Shown: positions 1 to 7,792, counted from the stretch's first letter. The stretch is DNA of 22,364 nucleotides from Bradyrhizobium sp. (GCA_028290305.1 JAQGKC010000360.1:1-22364); one strand, 5' to 3'. Numbers and translations are program-made. Notes: generated from the letters alone by a model not told the origin.

Positions 1-260
1 TGGCCAATTCGTTGAAGACACTCAGCTACACCGACTTCGCCAACATCGTCACCAATGGCCGCAAAAACGTTGACGCCGCCAACGACAAGGTCATGCCGGC
101 GTTCGCAACGAATGTGAACGTGATGTGTTACCTCGACGATATCTATGTGTATTTGCGCGCGCGCGCCAACGACGCCATTCCGGGCGGCCGTCCGCCCAAG
201 CATGAAGACAAGCCGGAGGCAGCCAAAGCGGCCGAGGCCAGCTGTACGGGGATCAAATGA
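1..260 (+). CDS. C-terminal part of a methanol-metabolism type c cytochrome (5' end outside window)
   Basis: The frame is open from the window edge (first full codon at 3) to TGA at 258-260, so only about 85 C-terminal residues are visible and the CXXCH heme site must lie upstream. The visible part reads like the end of a class I c cytochrome: a Met-Pro-Ala-Phe segment that can supply the axial Met, followed by a Tyr-rich helix (DDIYVYLRARAND). Two further cysteines (NVMCYL and ASCTGIK) fit the four-cysteine 'methanol metabolism-related' cytochrome family, whose members accept electrons from XoxF/MxaF-type dehydrogenases in the periplasm. The next genes (XoxJ-like, CXXCW protein) are the usual neighbours of such a cytochrome (XoxG-like), which supports the call. 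The exact subfamily is inferred, because the heme-binding half is missing. Confidence 0.72.
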   Translation, partial: ANSLKTLSYTDFANIVTNGRKNVDAANDKVMPAFATNVNVMCYLDDIYVYLRARANDAIPGGRPPKHEDKPEAAKAAEASCTGIK

Positions 261-291
261 CCTTAGAGCGCACCGAAAATGGGAGACGCTG

Positions 292-1185
292 ATGCCTCAT
301 GTTAAGAAGTTGACGGCGATCATGATGCCGGCTCTGGCTGGCGTCCTGGTCTGCGGGATCGCCGCCTTGCAGTCCGTCAAGGCTTATGCCCAGGCCGGTG
401 GCGAGGCCGGTTCGCTCGAACTGGTCGATCCAAATGTCTTTCGCGCGTGCGGCGATCCGCGCAACCTGCCATTCTCCAACGATAAAGGCGAGGGATTTGA
501 AAACAAGCTTGCCGAGTTATTTGCTGCCAAGCTTGGCAAGAAGCTCAGCTACACCTACTTCCCGCAGGCGACCGGCTTCGTTCGGATGACGCTGGACTCC
601 TACCGCTGCGATATCATCATGGGATTTCCCCAAGGTGACGATCAGGCGCAAGTGACAATTCCCTATTACCGGACTACCTACGCGCTGGTCACCAAGCCGG
701 GAAGCGGCCTTGAAGATGTGACGGCGATCAGCGATCCAAAACTCAGGGACAAGCGGATCGGAATTGTCGCGAAGACACCACCCAGCACGAACATGGCGAT
801 GAACGGCTTGTTGGCCCACGCCAAGTCCTACCCGCTCTTTATTGATACCCGCGCGGATTCCTCGGCGCGGGCCATGATGGACGACCTCGCCCAGGGCGTT
901 ATCGATTGCGGAATATTATGGGGGCCGATGGCGGGCTACTACGCCAGGCAGGTGACCCCGCCCTTGATCGTCGTTCCCTTGACCAAGGAAACGACAGGTC
1001 CGCAAATGACCTATCGTATCGGCATGGCGGTGCGTCCGGCGGATCAGGAATGGAAACGCACACTCAACCGGCTGATCACTGAAAACCAGGCCGAGATCAA
1101 CAAGCTGCTGATCAGCTATAACATTCCAATCCTCGATGAGACCAACGCGCCGATCACGGCCGAGACGCTCTCCAAACGGCCATGA
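292..1185 (+). CDS. xoxJ: XoxJ/MoxJ-like quinoprotein-dehydrogenase-associated periplasmic binding protein
   Basis: Protein of 297 residues. I chose ATG 292 because GGGAG lies 6 bases upstream and it is followed by a good Sec signal peptide (basic start, hydrophobic core to about residue 32, cut near AYAQA). An upstream in-frame ATG at 145 would read through the cytochrome gene and is rejected. The mature protein has the type II solute-binding fold of MoxJ/XoxJ: RACGDPRNLPFSN at about 51-63 is the family hallmark, with further cysteines in YRCDIIMG and IDCGILWGP. In the family these proteins do not feed a transporter; they are needed for assembly or activity of the periplasmic methanol dehydrogenase. 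The stop overlaps the start of the next gene (ATGA at 1182-1185), so the two are translationally coupled. The matching xoxF-type gene would be upstream of the window. Confidence 0.88.
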   Translation: MPHVKKLTAIMMPALAGVLVCGIAALQSVKAYAQAGGEAGSLELVDPNVFRACGDPRNLPFSNDKGEGFENKLAELFAAKLGKKLSYTYFPQATGFVRMTLDSYRCDIIMGFPQGDDQAQVTIPYYRTTYALVTKPGSGLEDVTAISDPKLRDKRIGIVAKTPPSTNMAMNGLLAHAKSYPLFIDTRADSSARAMMDDLAQGVIDCGILWGPMAGYYARQVTPPLIVVPLTKETTGPQMTYRIGMAVRPADQEWKRTLNRLITENQAEINKLLISYNIPILDETNAPITAETLSKRP

Positions 1186-1739
1186 TCAAGGCCGCTATCC
1201 GCTTCGCGTTCATGACGATCGTCTTCGCCGCGGTGGAGGCTAAAGCGGCGGAGGTACCTGAGCCGGATAGCTATCGCCTCGAGGATTATCGCGCGCCGAC
1301 GCCCGCCGCGCTGCGCGGCGCCAGGGTGATCGGGACAGACGAAGCGGAGACGATCTGGCGCAGCCACGCCGCATCCTTTGTCGATGTGCTGCCGCGGCCG
1401 CCACGACCGCGGAATTTGCCCGAAGGAACCCTTTGGCGCGACAAGCCGCGTACCAATATTCCCGGTAGTATCTGGTTGCCCGACACCGGATATGGCGAAC
1501 TCGCGCCCACGATCGCCGGCTATTTCGCGAAGGGCCTGGAAAAAGCGACGAATGGCGATCACGCCAGGCCGCTCGTTATCTATTGTCTGGCGGATTGCTG
1601 GATGTCGTGGAACGCCGCCAAGCGCGCGCTCTCGCTCGGCTATTCCAACGTCGCGTGGTATCCCGCAGGAACCGACGGTTGGCTCGCCGCCGGCCTTCCG
1701 CTGGAAGACGACACGCCGGAGCCGCGTCCGGACGAATAA
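1182..1739 (+). CDS. PQQ-dependent catabolism-associated CXXCW-motif, rhodanese-like exported protein
   Basis: 185 residues, starting at the ATG that overlaps the previous stop. A short Sec signal peptide covers about residues 1-23 (cut near AKAAE). The rest is rhodanese-like: PGSIWLP at about 94-100 corresponds to the rhodanese 'G-x-I' segment, and the active-site loop is YCLADCW at 134-140. Cys135 and Cys139 are separated by three residues and followed by Trp140, then MSWNAAKRAL. The PQQ_CXXCW family is found next to PQQ alcohol dehydrogenases and their cytochromes. The role is unproven; a periplasmic thiol/redox or maturation function for the dehydrogenase or cytochrome is the usual guess. 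It is the last gene of the visible part of this operon, since the next gene is on the other strand. Confidence 0.88.
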   Translation: MIKAAIRFAFMTIVFAAVEAKAAEVPEPDSYRLEDYRAPTPAALRGARVIGTDEAETIWRSHAASFVDVLPRPPRPRNLPEGTLWRDKPRTNIPGSIWLPDTGYGELAPTIAGYFAKGLEKATNGDHARPLVIYCLADCWMSWNAAKRALSLGYSNVAWYPAGTDGWLAAGLPLEDDTPEPRPDE

Positions 1740-1776
1740 GCGATTTATCCCGGCCGATAAGACGTTCCGGAAATCC

Positions 1777-2421
1777 TCACTTCGTCTGCGGGTCGGCGTT
1801 CAAGACGTTCTGGATCGCGCTTCCCAGGTCAAACAACCGTTTCTCGATCAGGACAGGCACGTCGCACACATAGGAGGTCGATTTCCGCCGGTCCTCAAAA
1901 ATGCGCGTCTGCCATGAAAGCCGATTGGCGAGTTCATCGTTCTGCGCCTGATCGGAATTCGGCTTATCCTGCATTTCCCGTATCTTCTGGGTTTCCCCGC
2001 GTATTTCCTCGGCCATGGCTTTCTGCTTGCGCGAAAAGCGCTCGATGCCGCTCATCACTTCGTCGCGCTGCGCGTTGAGCGTCGAATACAACGCGGCGAA
2101 CAGCGTCTTCGCCTTTTCCTGTTTTTCCGCGTTCGTTCCGACCACATAATCCGCTATCAGCTTCCGCGCATCCTCCATGGGGGTGCGGCGGGCGGCCAGG
2201 CGCGCGACTATTTCCGCTTCCTTGGGATCTGTGGACTTTGCCGTGTCGGTTGCCTCGATCGAGGGGCCTGCCCAGACACTCGCGATAGAAATTTCGGGTA
2301 CCTTCAATTGCTGGCAAGGCCAGTCGGGGTAGCGAGGGTCCAGTGCTACGGCCGACTGCGACCAGCACGCGGCCATCGCGACCGCAACGCAGAAAGTAAA
2401 ATCCCTCGTCGAAAGAGCCAC
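1777..2421 (-). CDS. Exported coiled-coil protein of unknown function
   Basis: 214 residues. The start is GTG at 2421, supported by AGGGAGG about 7 bases upstream. A Sec signal peptide spans residues 1-27 (cut near AVALD). The mature N-terminus has a Pro/Trp-rich motif YPDWPCQQLKVPE with Cys36. A charged, helical middle at about 115-180, rich in Glu, Lys, Arg and Gln, looks like coiled coil. A second cysteine (Cys186, SYVCDVPV) may pair with Cys36. I do not recognise a named domain. It sits convergent to the xoxJ/CXXCW operon and divergent from the GH79-like gene, so a periplasmic role around alcohol oxidation is possible, but only its position suggests this. Confidence 0.75.
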   Translation of the reverse strand: MALSTRDFTFCVAVAMAACWSQSAVALDPRYPDWPCQQLKVPEISIASVWAGPSIEATDTAKSTDPKEAEIVARLAARRTPMEDARKLIADYVVGTNAEKQEKAKTLFAALYSTLNAQRDEVMSGIERFSRKQKAMAEEIRGETQKIREMQDKPNSDQAQNDELANRLSWQTRIFEDRRKSTSYVCDVPVLIEKRLFDLGSAIQNVLNADPQTK

Positions 2422-2629
2422 GCTACGCCTCCCTGTGGGTTCGCCACCGCTTTCTTTTTCGCGGTCCGCCGATGCTCGCTGGATAGATGGACTTTTTAAG
2501 TCGTGCGGCCCGCAAGCACCTTCAGGATATATTCGATATACTGCGGCCGTCGCAAATTAACTTCGGATATGTTGCAATGCAGCTTGCTCTGCTTTGCGAG
2601 TACGTCATCTGGAGTTAAGGAGAACCCGC

Positions 2630-4174
2630 GTGCTCCATCATATCGGCGCAGGATTTTGCGGCTGCCTTGCATCCGCGTGGCTGATGGCTCCAGCCTTTTC
2701 CGAAGTTCCCTCGATCGCACCTTCCATCGCGCCTGCGAGCATGACGCGTATCGCGACGGTCGATGGACGCTTCCAATCCTACAACATCGAAATGGTCGAA
2801 ATTACCGGCGGAAGATTTTGGAAGCCTTATCGGTCGAGGCCGGATACTCGGCCCGCGCAGCCGCAGCGATCCGGATCGGACACGCCGGCGGGCAATGACT
2901 CAGATTTATATGCGTACCGGCCGCCGATCGACCTCACCAATGCGCGATTGCGGAAGTTCGCCGCGGCGCTGGGACCTGCTTATGTCCGTGTCAGCGGCAC
3001 CTGGGCCAACACCACCTACTTTGCAGATTCGGACGAGCCACCCTCGCTTCCGCCGACCGGCTTCAACGGGATTTTAACCCGCCAGCAATGGCGGAATGTA
3101 GTCGATTTCTCACGATCGGTGGATGCCCGGATCGTGACATCGTTCGCCGTAAGTTCGGGCACCCGCGATGCCGCCGGGATCTGGAAGCCGGATCAGGTGC
3201 AGCGCCTTCTCGCCTACACAAGCTCGGTTGGCGGCGAAATCGCCGCCGCTGAATTCATGAACGAGCCGAACCTCGCAGCAATGGGCGGTGCGCCGGCCGG
3301 CTACGATGCAGCGGCTTACGTGCGAGACTTCCAAATATTCTATTCGTTGATGAAGCAGGCCGCTCCCGAGACGATGATCCTCGGTCCCGGCACGGTCGGC
3401 GAGACCGCCATCGCGTCGGACCTGCTCGTCGCATCCGGGGCCAGCCTGGATGCGCTTTCCTATCATTACTATGGGACGCTGTCGGAACGATGCAGCGGCA
3501 ACCGCACGCCGGGGGAGGCGCTTTCCGAAGAGTGGCTCTCTCGGACGGATCGAACGTTCACTTTTTATGAAGCTCTTCGAAATCAATTCGAGCCCGACAA
3601 ACCGATCTGGCTTACTGAAACCGCAGATGCCGCATGCGGTGGAAATCCCTGGGCTGTGACCTTCCTCGATACGTTCCGTTATCTCGATCAACTCGGGCGG
3701 TTGGCGAGGACCGGCGTTCAAGTCATCATGCACAACACGCTGGCGGCGAGCGACTACGGCCTGCTCGACGAGAGCACGCTAAAGCCCAGGCCGAAATATT
3801 GGGGCGCGCTGCTCTGGCGGCAATTGATGGGAACCACAGTGCTCTATTCCGGTGTGCCGATTCAATCGGGCCTTCATGTCTATGCCCACTGCCAGCGAGG
3901 CGTGCCAGGTGGCGTGTCTGTCCTGGTGATCAACACCGACCGCACCGCGCCGCACGCGCTTATGCTTCCCACGGCGTCGGTACGTTACACCCTGGATGCG
4001 GCGAACTTGCAGGACACCGACGTCAGGCTGAACGGTAGCACGCTGGCGCTGGCGGCAGGGGACGAGTTACCGCCCATCGCAGGTGCACCAACGGCCGCAG
4101 ATACGATCGCGTTCGAGCCGGCGACGATTACTTTCCTGGCTATTCCGGCGGCAGGAAACGGTGCCTGTCGATAA
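2630..4174 (+). CDS. Exported GH79-like (heparanase/beta-glucuronidase type) glycoside hydrolase
   Basis: 514 residues from GTG 2630, chosen because AAGGAG lies 7 bases upstream and a Sec signal peptide (hydrophobic to about residue 23) follows directly. A TTG at 2594 is in frame but has no comparable site. The fold looks like a clan GH-A TIM barrel plus C-terminal beta domain. AEFMNEPN holds the probable acid/base Glu212 after the beta-4 strand, and IWLTETADAACGG holds the probable nucleophile Glu330. HNTLAASDYGLLD at about 368-380 resembles the conserved 'x-tL-x-x-x-dYGLLD' stretch of heparanase-like GH79 enzymes. Members cleave beta-glucuronide linkages, so the substrate is probably a uronic-acid-containing glycan or glycoside, but that is inference. 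Finding it between methanol-oxidation and quinoprotein genes is unusual. Confidence 0.78.
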   Translation: MLHHIGAGFCGCLASAWLMAPAFSEVPSIAPSIAPASMTRIATVDGRFQSYNIEMVEITGGRFWKPYRSRPDTRPAQPQRSGSDTPAGNDSDLYAYRPPIDLTNARLRKFAAALGPAYVRVSGTWANTTYFADSDEPPSLPPTGFNGILTRQQWRNVVDFSRSVDARIVTSFAVSSGTRDAAGIWKPDQVQRLLAYTSSVGGEIAAAEFMNEPNLAAMGGAPAGYDAAAYVRDFQIFYSLMKQAAPETMILGPGTVGETAIASDLLVASGASLDALSYHYYGTLSERCSGNRTPGEALSEEWLSRTDRTFTFYEALRNQFEPDKPIWLTETADAACGGNPWAVTFLDTFRYLDQLGRLARTGVQVIMHNTLAASDYGLLDESTLKPRPKYWGALLWRQLMGTTVLYSGVPIQSGLHVYAHCQRGVPGGVSVLVINTDRTAPHALMLPTASVRYTLDAANLQDTDVRLNGSTLALAAGDELPPIAGAPTAADTIAFEPATITFLAIPAAGNGACR

Positions 4175-4175
4175 C

Positions 4176-4194
4176 ATCCAGTGCACCGCTGGAT
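4176..4194 (+). terminator. Weak hairpin after the GH79-like gene
   Basis: ATCCAG (4176-4181) and CTGGAT (4189-4194) form a 6-bp stem with a 7-base loop, starting 2 bases after the stop codon. No T-run follows, so this could be a factor-dependent stop or a 3'-end stabiliser rather than an intrinsic terminator. Confidence 0.3.
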
Positions 4195-4336
4195 CTTGCG
4201 CGAGACGTTCATTTTGCCCTCCGAAACGTGGGCTTTTCTGCATAGGCTGTTTTCTTGGCAAAGGCTGGTTGCCGTGCCATCCTCAGGGCATGGGCATAAT
4301 GCGACCAACAAGCGTGCCCCCGGGGGAGAGACCGCT

Positions 4337-5257
4337 TTGTACCGTCAAGTCATTTTCTTATGTTCGATCGTCAGCGCCGTTCTGAGCACAGCGCCGGTTG
4401 CTCGCGCTGCAGATTCCGAGCGATGCCTGGAGCTCGCTCGCCGCTTTGAAATTACCAAACCGCAGATCACGGCGATCGAAGTATCGTTGACGCTGTTTTC
4501 GGCCGTTGACAGCAATTGCATCGGTTTGGCGACCGAACTGCTTGATTACGGCGCCTCGGTCGACGCGCGTGACCGGCTGGGCGCGAAACCGCTTAGCCAC
4601 GCCGCGCGCTCCGGTCATCTCGAGATGGTTGACTTTCTGCTGACGCACGGCGCGCCGACCGATGCACGCAATCTCGCAGGCGCCACAGCGCTATATTTTG
4701 CCGCAGAGGGCGGCCACACATCGATCGCGCAACGGCTGATCGAGCGCGGCGCCGACGTCAAACTGACTGGGCGCAGTGGGATTTCTCCAATCGCCGCCGC
4801 CGCCTATATCGGCAACGACGCGATTGTCGAAGCATTGCTGGCGCGTGGGGCCGACGAGCGAGCGCCCGACGAAACCGGTAAGCCGCCGGTTGTCTATGCG
4901 GCGGCCGGCGCGCGGCTCGATATCGTGAAGCGGCTGCTGGCGCGAAATATCGATATCAACGCGCGCTACCCCAATGATCTCACGTTGCTGATGTGGGCGT
5001 CGGGTCCGGATGAGAAGGCGCCGGAAGCGCAGGCGATCAACGTTGTTTCATATCTGCTGGACGCCGGCGCGCATATCGACGATCGGGATGACCGCGGCCG
5101 CACCGCGCTTATGATTGCGGCTGAAGGCGGCCATAGCGAGATCGCCAACCTGCTGCTTGCGCGAGGCGCCGATCCAGCTCTCAAGGACAAGGCCGGAAAA
5201 CGGGCCGCGGATCTCACAGTGCTGTCTGCGCTGCGTGAACGGCTGACGCCGCGCTAA
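4337..5257 (+). CDS. Exported ankyrin-repeat protein
   Basis: 306 residues from TTG 4337, chosen because GGGGGAGAG (4322-4330) lies just upstream and a clean Sec signal peptide follows (cut near VARAA, residue 25). The frame extends further up to an ATG at 4181, but that start would put 50 atypical residues before the signal peptide. The mature protein carries about six ankyrin repeats between residues 80 and 285. Typical repeat cores are GHLEMVDFLLTHGAP, GHTSIAQRLIERGAD, LDIVKRLLARNIDINA and GHSEIANLLLARGADP; the fifth has a short insertion (about 222-232). Ankyrin proteins are binding scaffolds, here in the periplasm. Similar exported ankyrin proteins often sit by catalase or redox enzymes. 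The partner here is unknown, and convergent neighbour genes make an operon with the quinoprotein module impossible. Confidence 0.8.
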   Translation: MYRQVIFLCSIVSAVLSTAPVARAADSERCLELARRFEITKPQITAIEVSLTLFSAVDSNCIGLATELLDYGASVDARDRLGAKPLSHAARSGHLEMVDFLLTHGAPTDARNLAGATALYFAAEGGHTSIAQRLIERGADVKLTGRSGISPIAAAAYIGNDAIVEALLARGADERAPDETGKPPVVYAAAGARLDIVKRLLARNIDINARYPNDLTLLMWASGPDEKAPEAQAINVVSYLLDAGAHIDDRDDRGRTALMIAAEGGHSEIANLLLARGADPALKDKAGKRAADLTVLSALRERLTPR

Positions 5258-5262
5258 AGCGG

Positions 5263-5287
5263 CTCAGAGCATGATTCCGAAAAGTGG
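5263..5287. repeat. Possible fragment of a dispersed intergenic repeat
   Basis: The stretch around CTCAGAGCATGATTCCGAAA resembles the AGAGCATGAT-CCGAAAAGTGG half of a palindromic intergenic repeat that I recall as common in Bradyrhizobium-type genomes. The matching opposite half is not present here, so this would be a remnant. It lies in the convergent gap between the ankyrin and cytochrome genes. Confidence 0.35.
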
Positions 5288-5299
5288 ATAAACGACGGG

Positions 5300-5324
5300 T
5301 CTGATTCAGCGAAGCTGGATTAGA
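5300..5324. terminator. Hairpin between convergent genes
   Basis: TCTGATTCAGC (5300-5310), loop GAA, then GCTGGATTAGA (5314-5324) gives an 11-bp RNA stem with two G-U pairs on the plus-strand transcript. It lies 43 bases after the ankyrin stop and overlaps the cytochrome stop codon. It has no strong U-tract, so termination of the plus-strand transcript is plausible but not certain. Confidence 0.4.
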
Positions 5325-5910
5325 GACCTGACAGATATTCCGCCAGCGCCGCGAGGTCGTCAGGCGAGGTGGCGAGCATCAAGTCGGACATGCCGGGATT
5401 ATTGCCCCGCGCGCGGGTGCGGAAGTCAGCCATTGTTTTGGTCAAGTACTCTTTGCTCAAGCCCGCCAGACGAGGCACGGTGCCGTCGCCCTGAAAATGA
5501 TCGAGATGGCAGCCGGTGCAGCCGATGGAGCGGTTGGCGTTCGAGGCCCGCTCCGAAATTTCCTTTGACGCACGCGGCTGGCCCAGATCAGGCCACGGCT
5601 TTTTCGAGAAATATTCCGCGATAGCCTGCATGTCGTCCCGTTGCATCGTTGAGGCGATCGGTTGCATGATGTCGCTCTTGCGGTCACCCCGCTTGAAATC
5701 GCGCAGCTCGATATAGATGTAGCCCGCTTGTTGCCCCCAAATGTTGGGAATTGTCTTGTCGATCGGTTTGCCATCTGCACCATGGCAGCCGGCGCAAACC
5801 TGGGTCTTTTCTTCGATGCTTTGTGCGTGCAGCGGGGTTGTGCAGATGTTCAATACTGTAGCCGCCAGGGCGACAACGCCGGAAATGCTCAAATTCAATT
5901 TGCTGCCCAT
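5320..5910 (-). CDS. Exported diheme c-type cytochrome (c4-like)
   Basis: 196 residues, ATG start at 5910. A Sec signal peptide covers 1-29 (cut after LHA). Two class I cytochrome domains follow, each with one heme site: CAGCH at 39-43 and CTGCH at 131-135. Probable axial methionines are Met82 (DIMQPIA) and Met174 (NPGMSD). The length and duplicated layout match cytochrome c4-type diheme proteins. The gene lies about 95 bases after the PQQ dehydrogenase on the same strand, so it is the likely periplasmic electron acceptor for that enzyme, passing electrons to a terminal oxidase. The hairpin in the gap (5955-5977) may lower its expression relative to the dehydrogenase. The electron-transfer pairing is inferred from position. 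Confidence 0.9.
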   Translation of the reverse strand: MGSKLNLSISGVVALAATVLNICTTPLHAQSIEEKTQVCAGCHGADGKPIDKTIPNIWGQQAGYIYIELRDFKRGDRKSDIMQPIASTMQRDDMQAIAEYFSKKPWPDLGQPRASKEISERASNANRSIGCTGCHLDHFQGDGTVPRLAGLSKEYLTKTMADFRTRARGNNPGMSDLMLATSPDDLAALAEYLSGL

Positions 5911-5954
5911 TTATCCGATCCAGGTGAGGCCAACCAGAAGACTAACGAAAAGAA

Positions 5955-5977
5955 GCGGGACCGCCAACCGGTCCCGC
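5955..5977 (-). terminator. Strong hairpin between PQQ dehydrogenase and diheme cytochrome
   Basis: GCGGGACCG (5955-5963) and CGGTCCCGC (5969-5977) form a perfect 9-bp GC-rich stem with a 5-base loop. Read on the minus strand it lies 27 bases after the dehydrogenase stop and is followed by TTCTTTTCGTT, a moderately T-rich run. This suits a leaky intrinsic terminator or an mRNA processing/stability element that sets the dehydrogenase-to-cytochrome ratio. Confidence 0.6.
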
Positions 5978-6004
5978 CTCGCTATTCGATGATCGCCTAT
6001 GCGC

Positions 6005-7714
6005 TCAATTGAGCGTGAAGGCGATAATGTTGTTGCCGCGGTGAAAGTCGACCTGGGTGTTGCCGCCCGCGCCGACCACGATGTATTGCTTGCCGCCCAC
6101 CATGTAGGTGGAGGGTGGCGCATTGACGCCGGCGCCGGCACGGAAGCTCCACAATTCCTTGCCGTTGGACGAATTGTAGGCCGCGAACTTGCCGTTGCCT
6201 TCGCCCGTGAACACAAGGCCGCCCGCGGTGGCGAGAATGCCGCCGATCATCGGCTCCGGCGTCTTCACCTGCCATTTGATCTTGCCGGTGTTGTAGTCGA
6301 CGGCGGTGATGTTGCCCGCCTGCGCCTCGCCCGGAATCGCCTTGAACGCGCCACCAAGCCACAACTTGCCATTCGGATACGGCGAGTTCTCGACCTGGTA
6401 GGTCATCGGCTGATGCAGGTTGATGGCATAGGCCAGTCCCTGCCCGGGATCGGTGGCGATCGGCGACCATTCGACTCCGCCATTGGCGCCCGGCAGCATG
6501 CGCACGCCTTCCTTGGTGGGAAGAACCCACATGTTCTCCTGCGGTACCATGGCTTCGGAGAAACGGATCAAGCTGCAATCCTTGCGGTCGTGAACATAGA
6601 TGTGACCGGTCTTGCCGGCATGGATCACGCCGGGGATGGTCTTGCCATCCTTGCCCTTCACGTTCACCAGCACCGGTGGGCTTACAGCATCGAGATCCCA
6701 CACGTCGTGGGGGATGTACTGAAAGTGGCAGACGTACTTGCCAGTATCGAGATCGAGCGAAACCAGTGAGTTCGTATAGAGATTGTCACCGGGGCGGATC
6801 GAACCATCGAGATCGGGCGAGGGATTGCCGACCACAAAATAGATCCGGTTGGTTGCCAGATCGATGGCAGGATTTTGCCATACGCCGCCGCCAAGTTTTG
6901 CGAACGGATCGCCGGTTTTGGCGAGCTGGTCCTTTTCGGCCTGGATATCGCGGTGCAGGTCGCGGCCAGTGGCGTCTTTGGTCGCCCAGACACCGACTGT
7001 CTTGTCCGGGATGGTATTGAAGTTCCAAAGCAACTTGCCGGTCTTCGCATCGTAAGCCCTCACGAAGCCGCGGATGCCGTATTCACCGCCATTCGTTCCG
7101 ATCAGAACCTTGTCCTTGATGACGGTCGGAGCCATCGTCTCGCTGTATCCAAGCTCCGGATCGGCAATATCGGTCTGCCAGACAACATCGCCTGTCTTTG
7201 CATTCAGGGCCACCAATTTGGAGTCGAGCGTGGCGACGTAGACCAGGTCGCCGAGAATCTGCACGCCGCGATTGTTAGGACCGCAGCAGTAAGTCGTGAC
7301 CAGTCCCATCTTGTGATTATAGTGCCAGAGCTGGACGCCCGTTTTAGCGTCGAGCGCATAAACGTGGCTGAACGACGTCGTCACATACATGACGCCATCG
7401 ACGACAATCGGCGAAGTCTCCAGCGATTCCTTGACGTCGGTCTGGAAGATCCAAGCGACGTGCAGGTTCTTGACGTTATCGCGTTCGATCTGTCGGGCGG
7501 GATGAAAGCGCGTCTGGGCGTAATTGCCGTTGGTCAGCAGAAAATTAGTTGCGTTCTTGTCTGCCGCGTTGAGCTGTTGCTGCGTAACCGGAGAAACCAT
7601 CGCCTGGCCCGACGCCGACTTGGGTTCCTGTTTGGTTTCCTGCGCGATGCTGGGTCCCGCAAGCAGGCCGGCTACGCCGAGCCATGCGGCGCATACAATA
7701 GAGGATCTATTCAT
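6005..7714 (-). CDS. PQQ-dependent alcohol dehydrogenase, lanthanide-type signature
   Basis: 569 residues from ATG 7714, with a purine-rich stretch (GGGGCGGGAAAA) just upstream; a TTG 15 bases earlier is less likely. A Sec signal peptide covers 1-24. It is an eight-bladed beta-propeller quinoprotein of the methanol/ethanol family. Vicinal cysteines Cys143-Cys144 ([11 protein letters not shown]) form the disulfide ring next to PQQ. The metal ligands match the family: Glu211 (GGEYGIRG) and Asn297 (VVGNPSP). Asp340 (HDVWD) is the catalytic base, and Asp342 two residues later is the extra ligand typical of lanthanide-dependent XoxF, ExaF and PedH enzymes; calcium enzymes have Ala or Ser there. 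Lys368 takes the place of the active-site Arg/Lys. It oxidises alcohols (possibly aldehydes) in the periplasm and probably donates to the adjacent diheme cytochrome. It is more divergent than XoxF, so the substrate is open. Confidence 0.93.
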   Translation of the reverse strand: MNRSSIVCAAWLGVAGLLAGPSIAQETKQEPKSASGQAMVSPVTQQQLNAADKNATNFLLTNGNYAQTRFHPARQIERDNVKNLHVAWIFQTDVKESLETSPIVVDGVMYVTTSFSHVYALDAKTGVQLWHYNHKMGLVTTYCCGPNNRGVQILGDLVYVATLDSKLVALNAKTGDVVWQTDIADPELGYSETMAPTVIKDKVLIGTNGGEYGIRGFVRAYDAKTGKLLWNFNTIPDKTVGVWATKDATGRDLHRDIQAEKDQLAKTGDPFAKLGGGVWQNPAIDLATNRIYFVVGNPSPDLDGSIRPGDNLYTNSLVSLDLDTGKYVCHFQYIPHDVWDLDAVSPPVLVNVKGKDGKTIPGVIHAGKTGHIYVHDRKDCSLIRFSEAMVPQENMWVLPTKEGVRMLPGANGGVEWSPIATDPGQGLAYAINLHQPMTYQVENSPYPNGKLWLGGAFKAIPGEAQAGNITAVDYNTGKIKWQVKTPEPMIGGILATAGGLVFTGEGNGKFAAYNSSNGKELWSFRAGAGVNAPPSTYMVGGKQYIVVGAGGNTQVDFHRGNNIIAFTLN

Positions 7715-7745
7715 GTTTTCCCGCCCCAATTATTATCATTGATAT

Positions 7746-7773
7746 AACCGGCATATTTAAAGGCACGCCGGTT
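7746..7773. promoter_or_regulatory. Inverted repeat flanking the -10 box of the PQQ dehydrogenase
   Basis: AACCGGC (7746-7752) and GCCGGTT (7767-7773) are perfect 7-bp inverted arms 14 bases apart. The predicted minus-strand -10 box (7754-7759) lies between the arms, a common position for a repressor operator. Confidence 0.45.
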
Positions 7774-7781
7774 CCATTCAA
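7754..7781 (-). promoter_or_regulatory. Predicted sigma70-like promoter of the PQQ dehydrogenase
   Basis: On the minus strand TTGAAT (7781-7776) and TAAATA (7759-7754) are separated by 16 bp, giving fair -35 and -10 boxes about 40 bases before the ATG. The three direct repeats end 12 bp upstream of the -35 box, where an activator would bind. Confidence 0.45.
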
Positions 7782-7792
7782 ATCTGATCCGA

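Noticed and set aside
145..291. Upstream in-frame start for the XoxJ-like protein
   Set aside because: It would overlap the cytochrome gene and place about 49 unlikely residues before a good signal peptide; ATG 292 has its own ribosome site.
1745..1760. TTATC/GATAA inverted repeat between convergent genes as a terminator
   Set aside because: Only a 5-bp AT-rich stem with no T-run; too weak to call.
2496..2720. 74-codon minus-strand frame overlapping the start of the GH79-like gene
   Set aside because: No ribosome site or family match; it overlaps the signal peptide region of a convincing gene.
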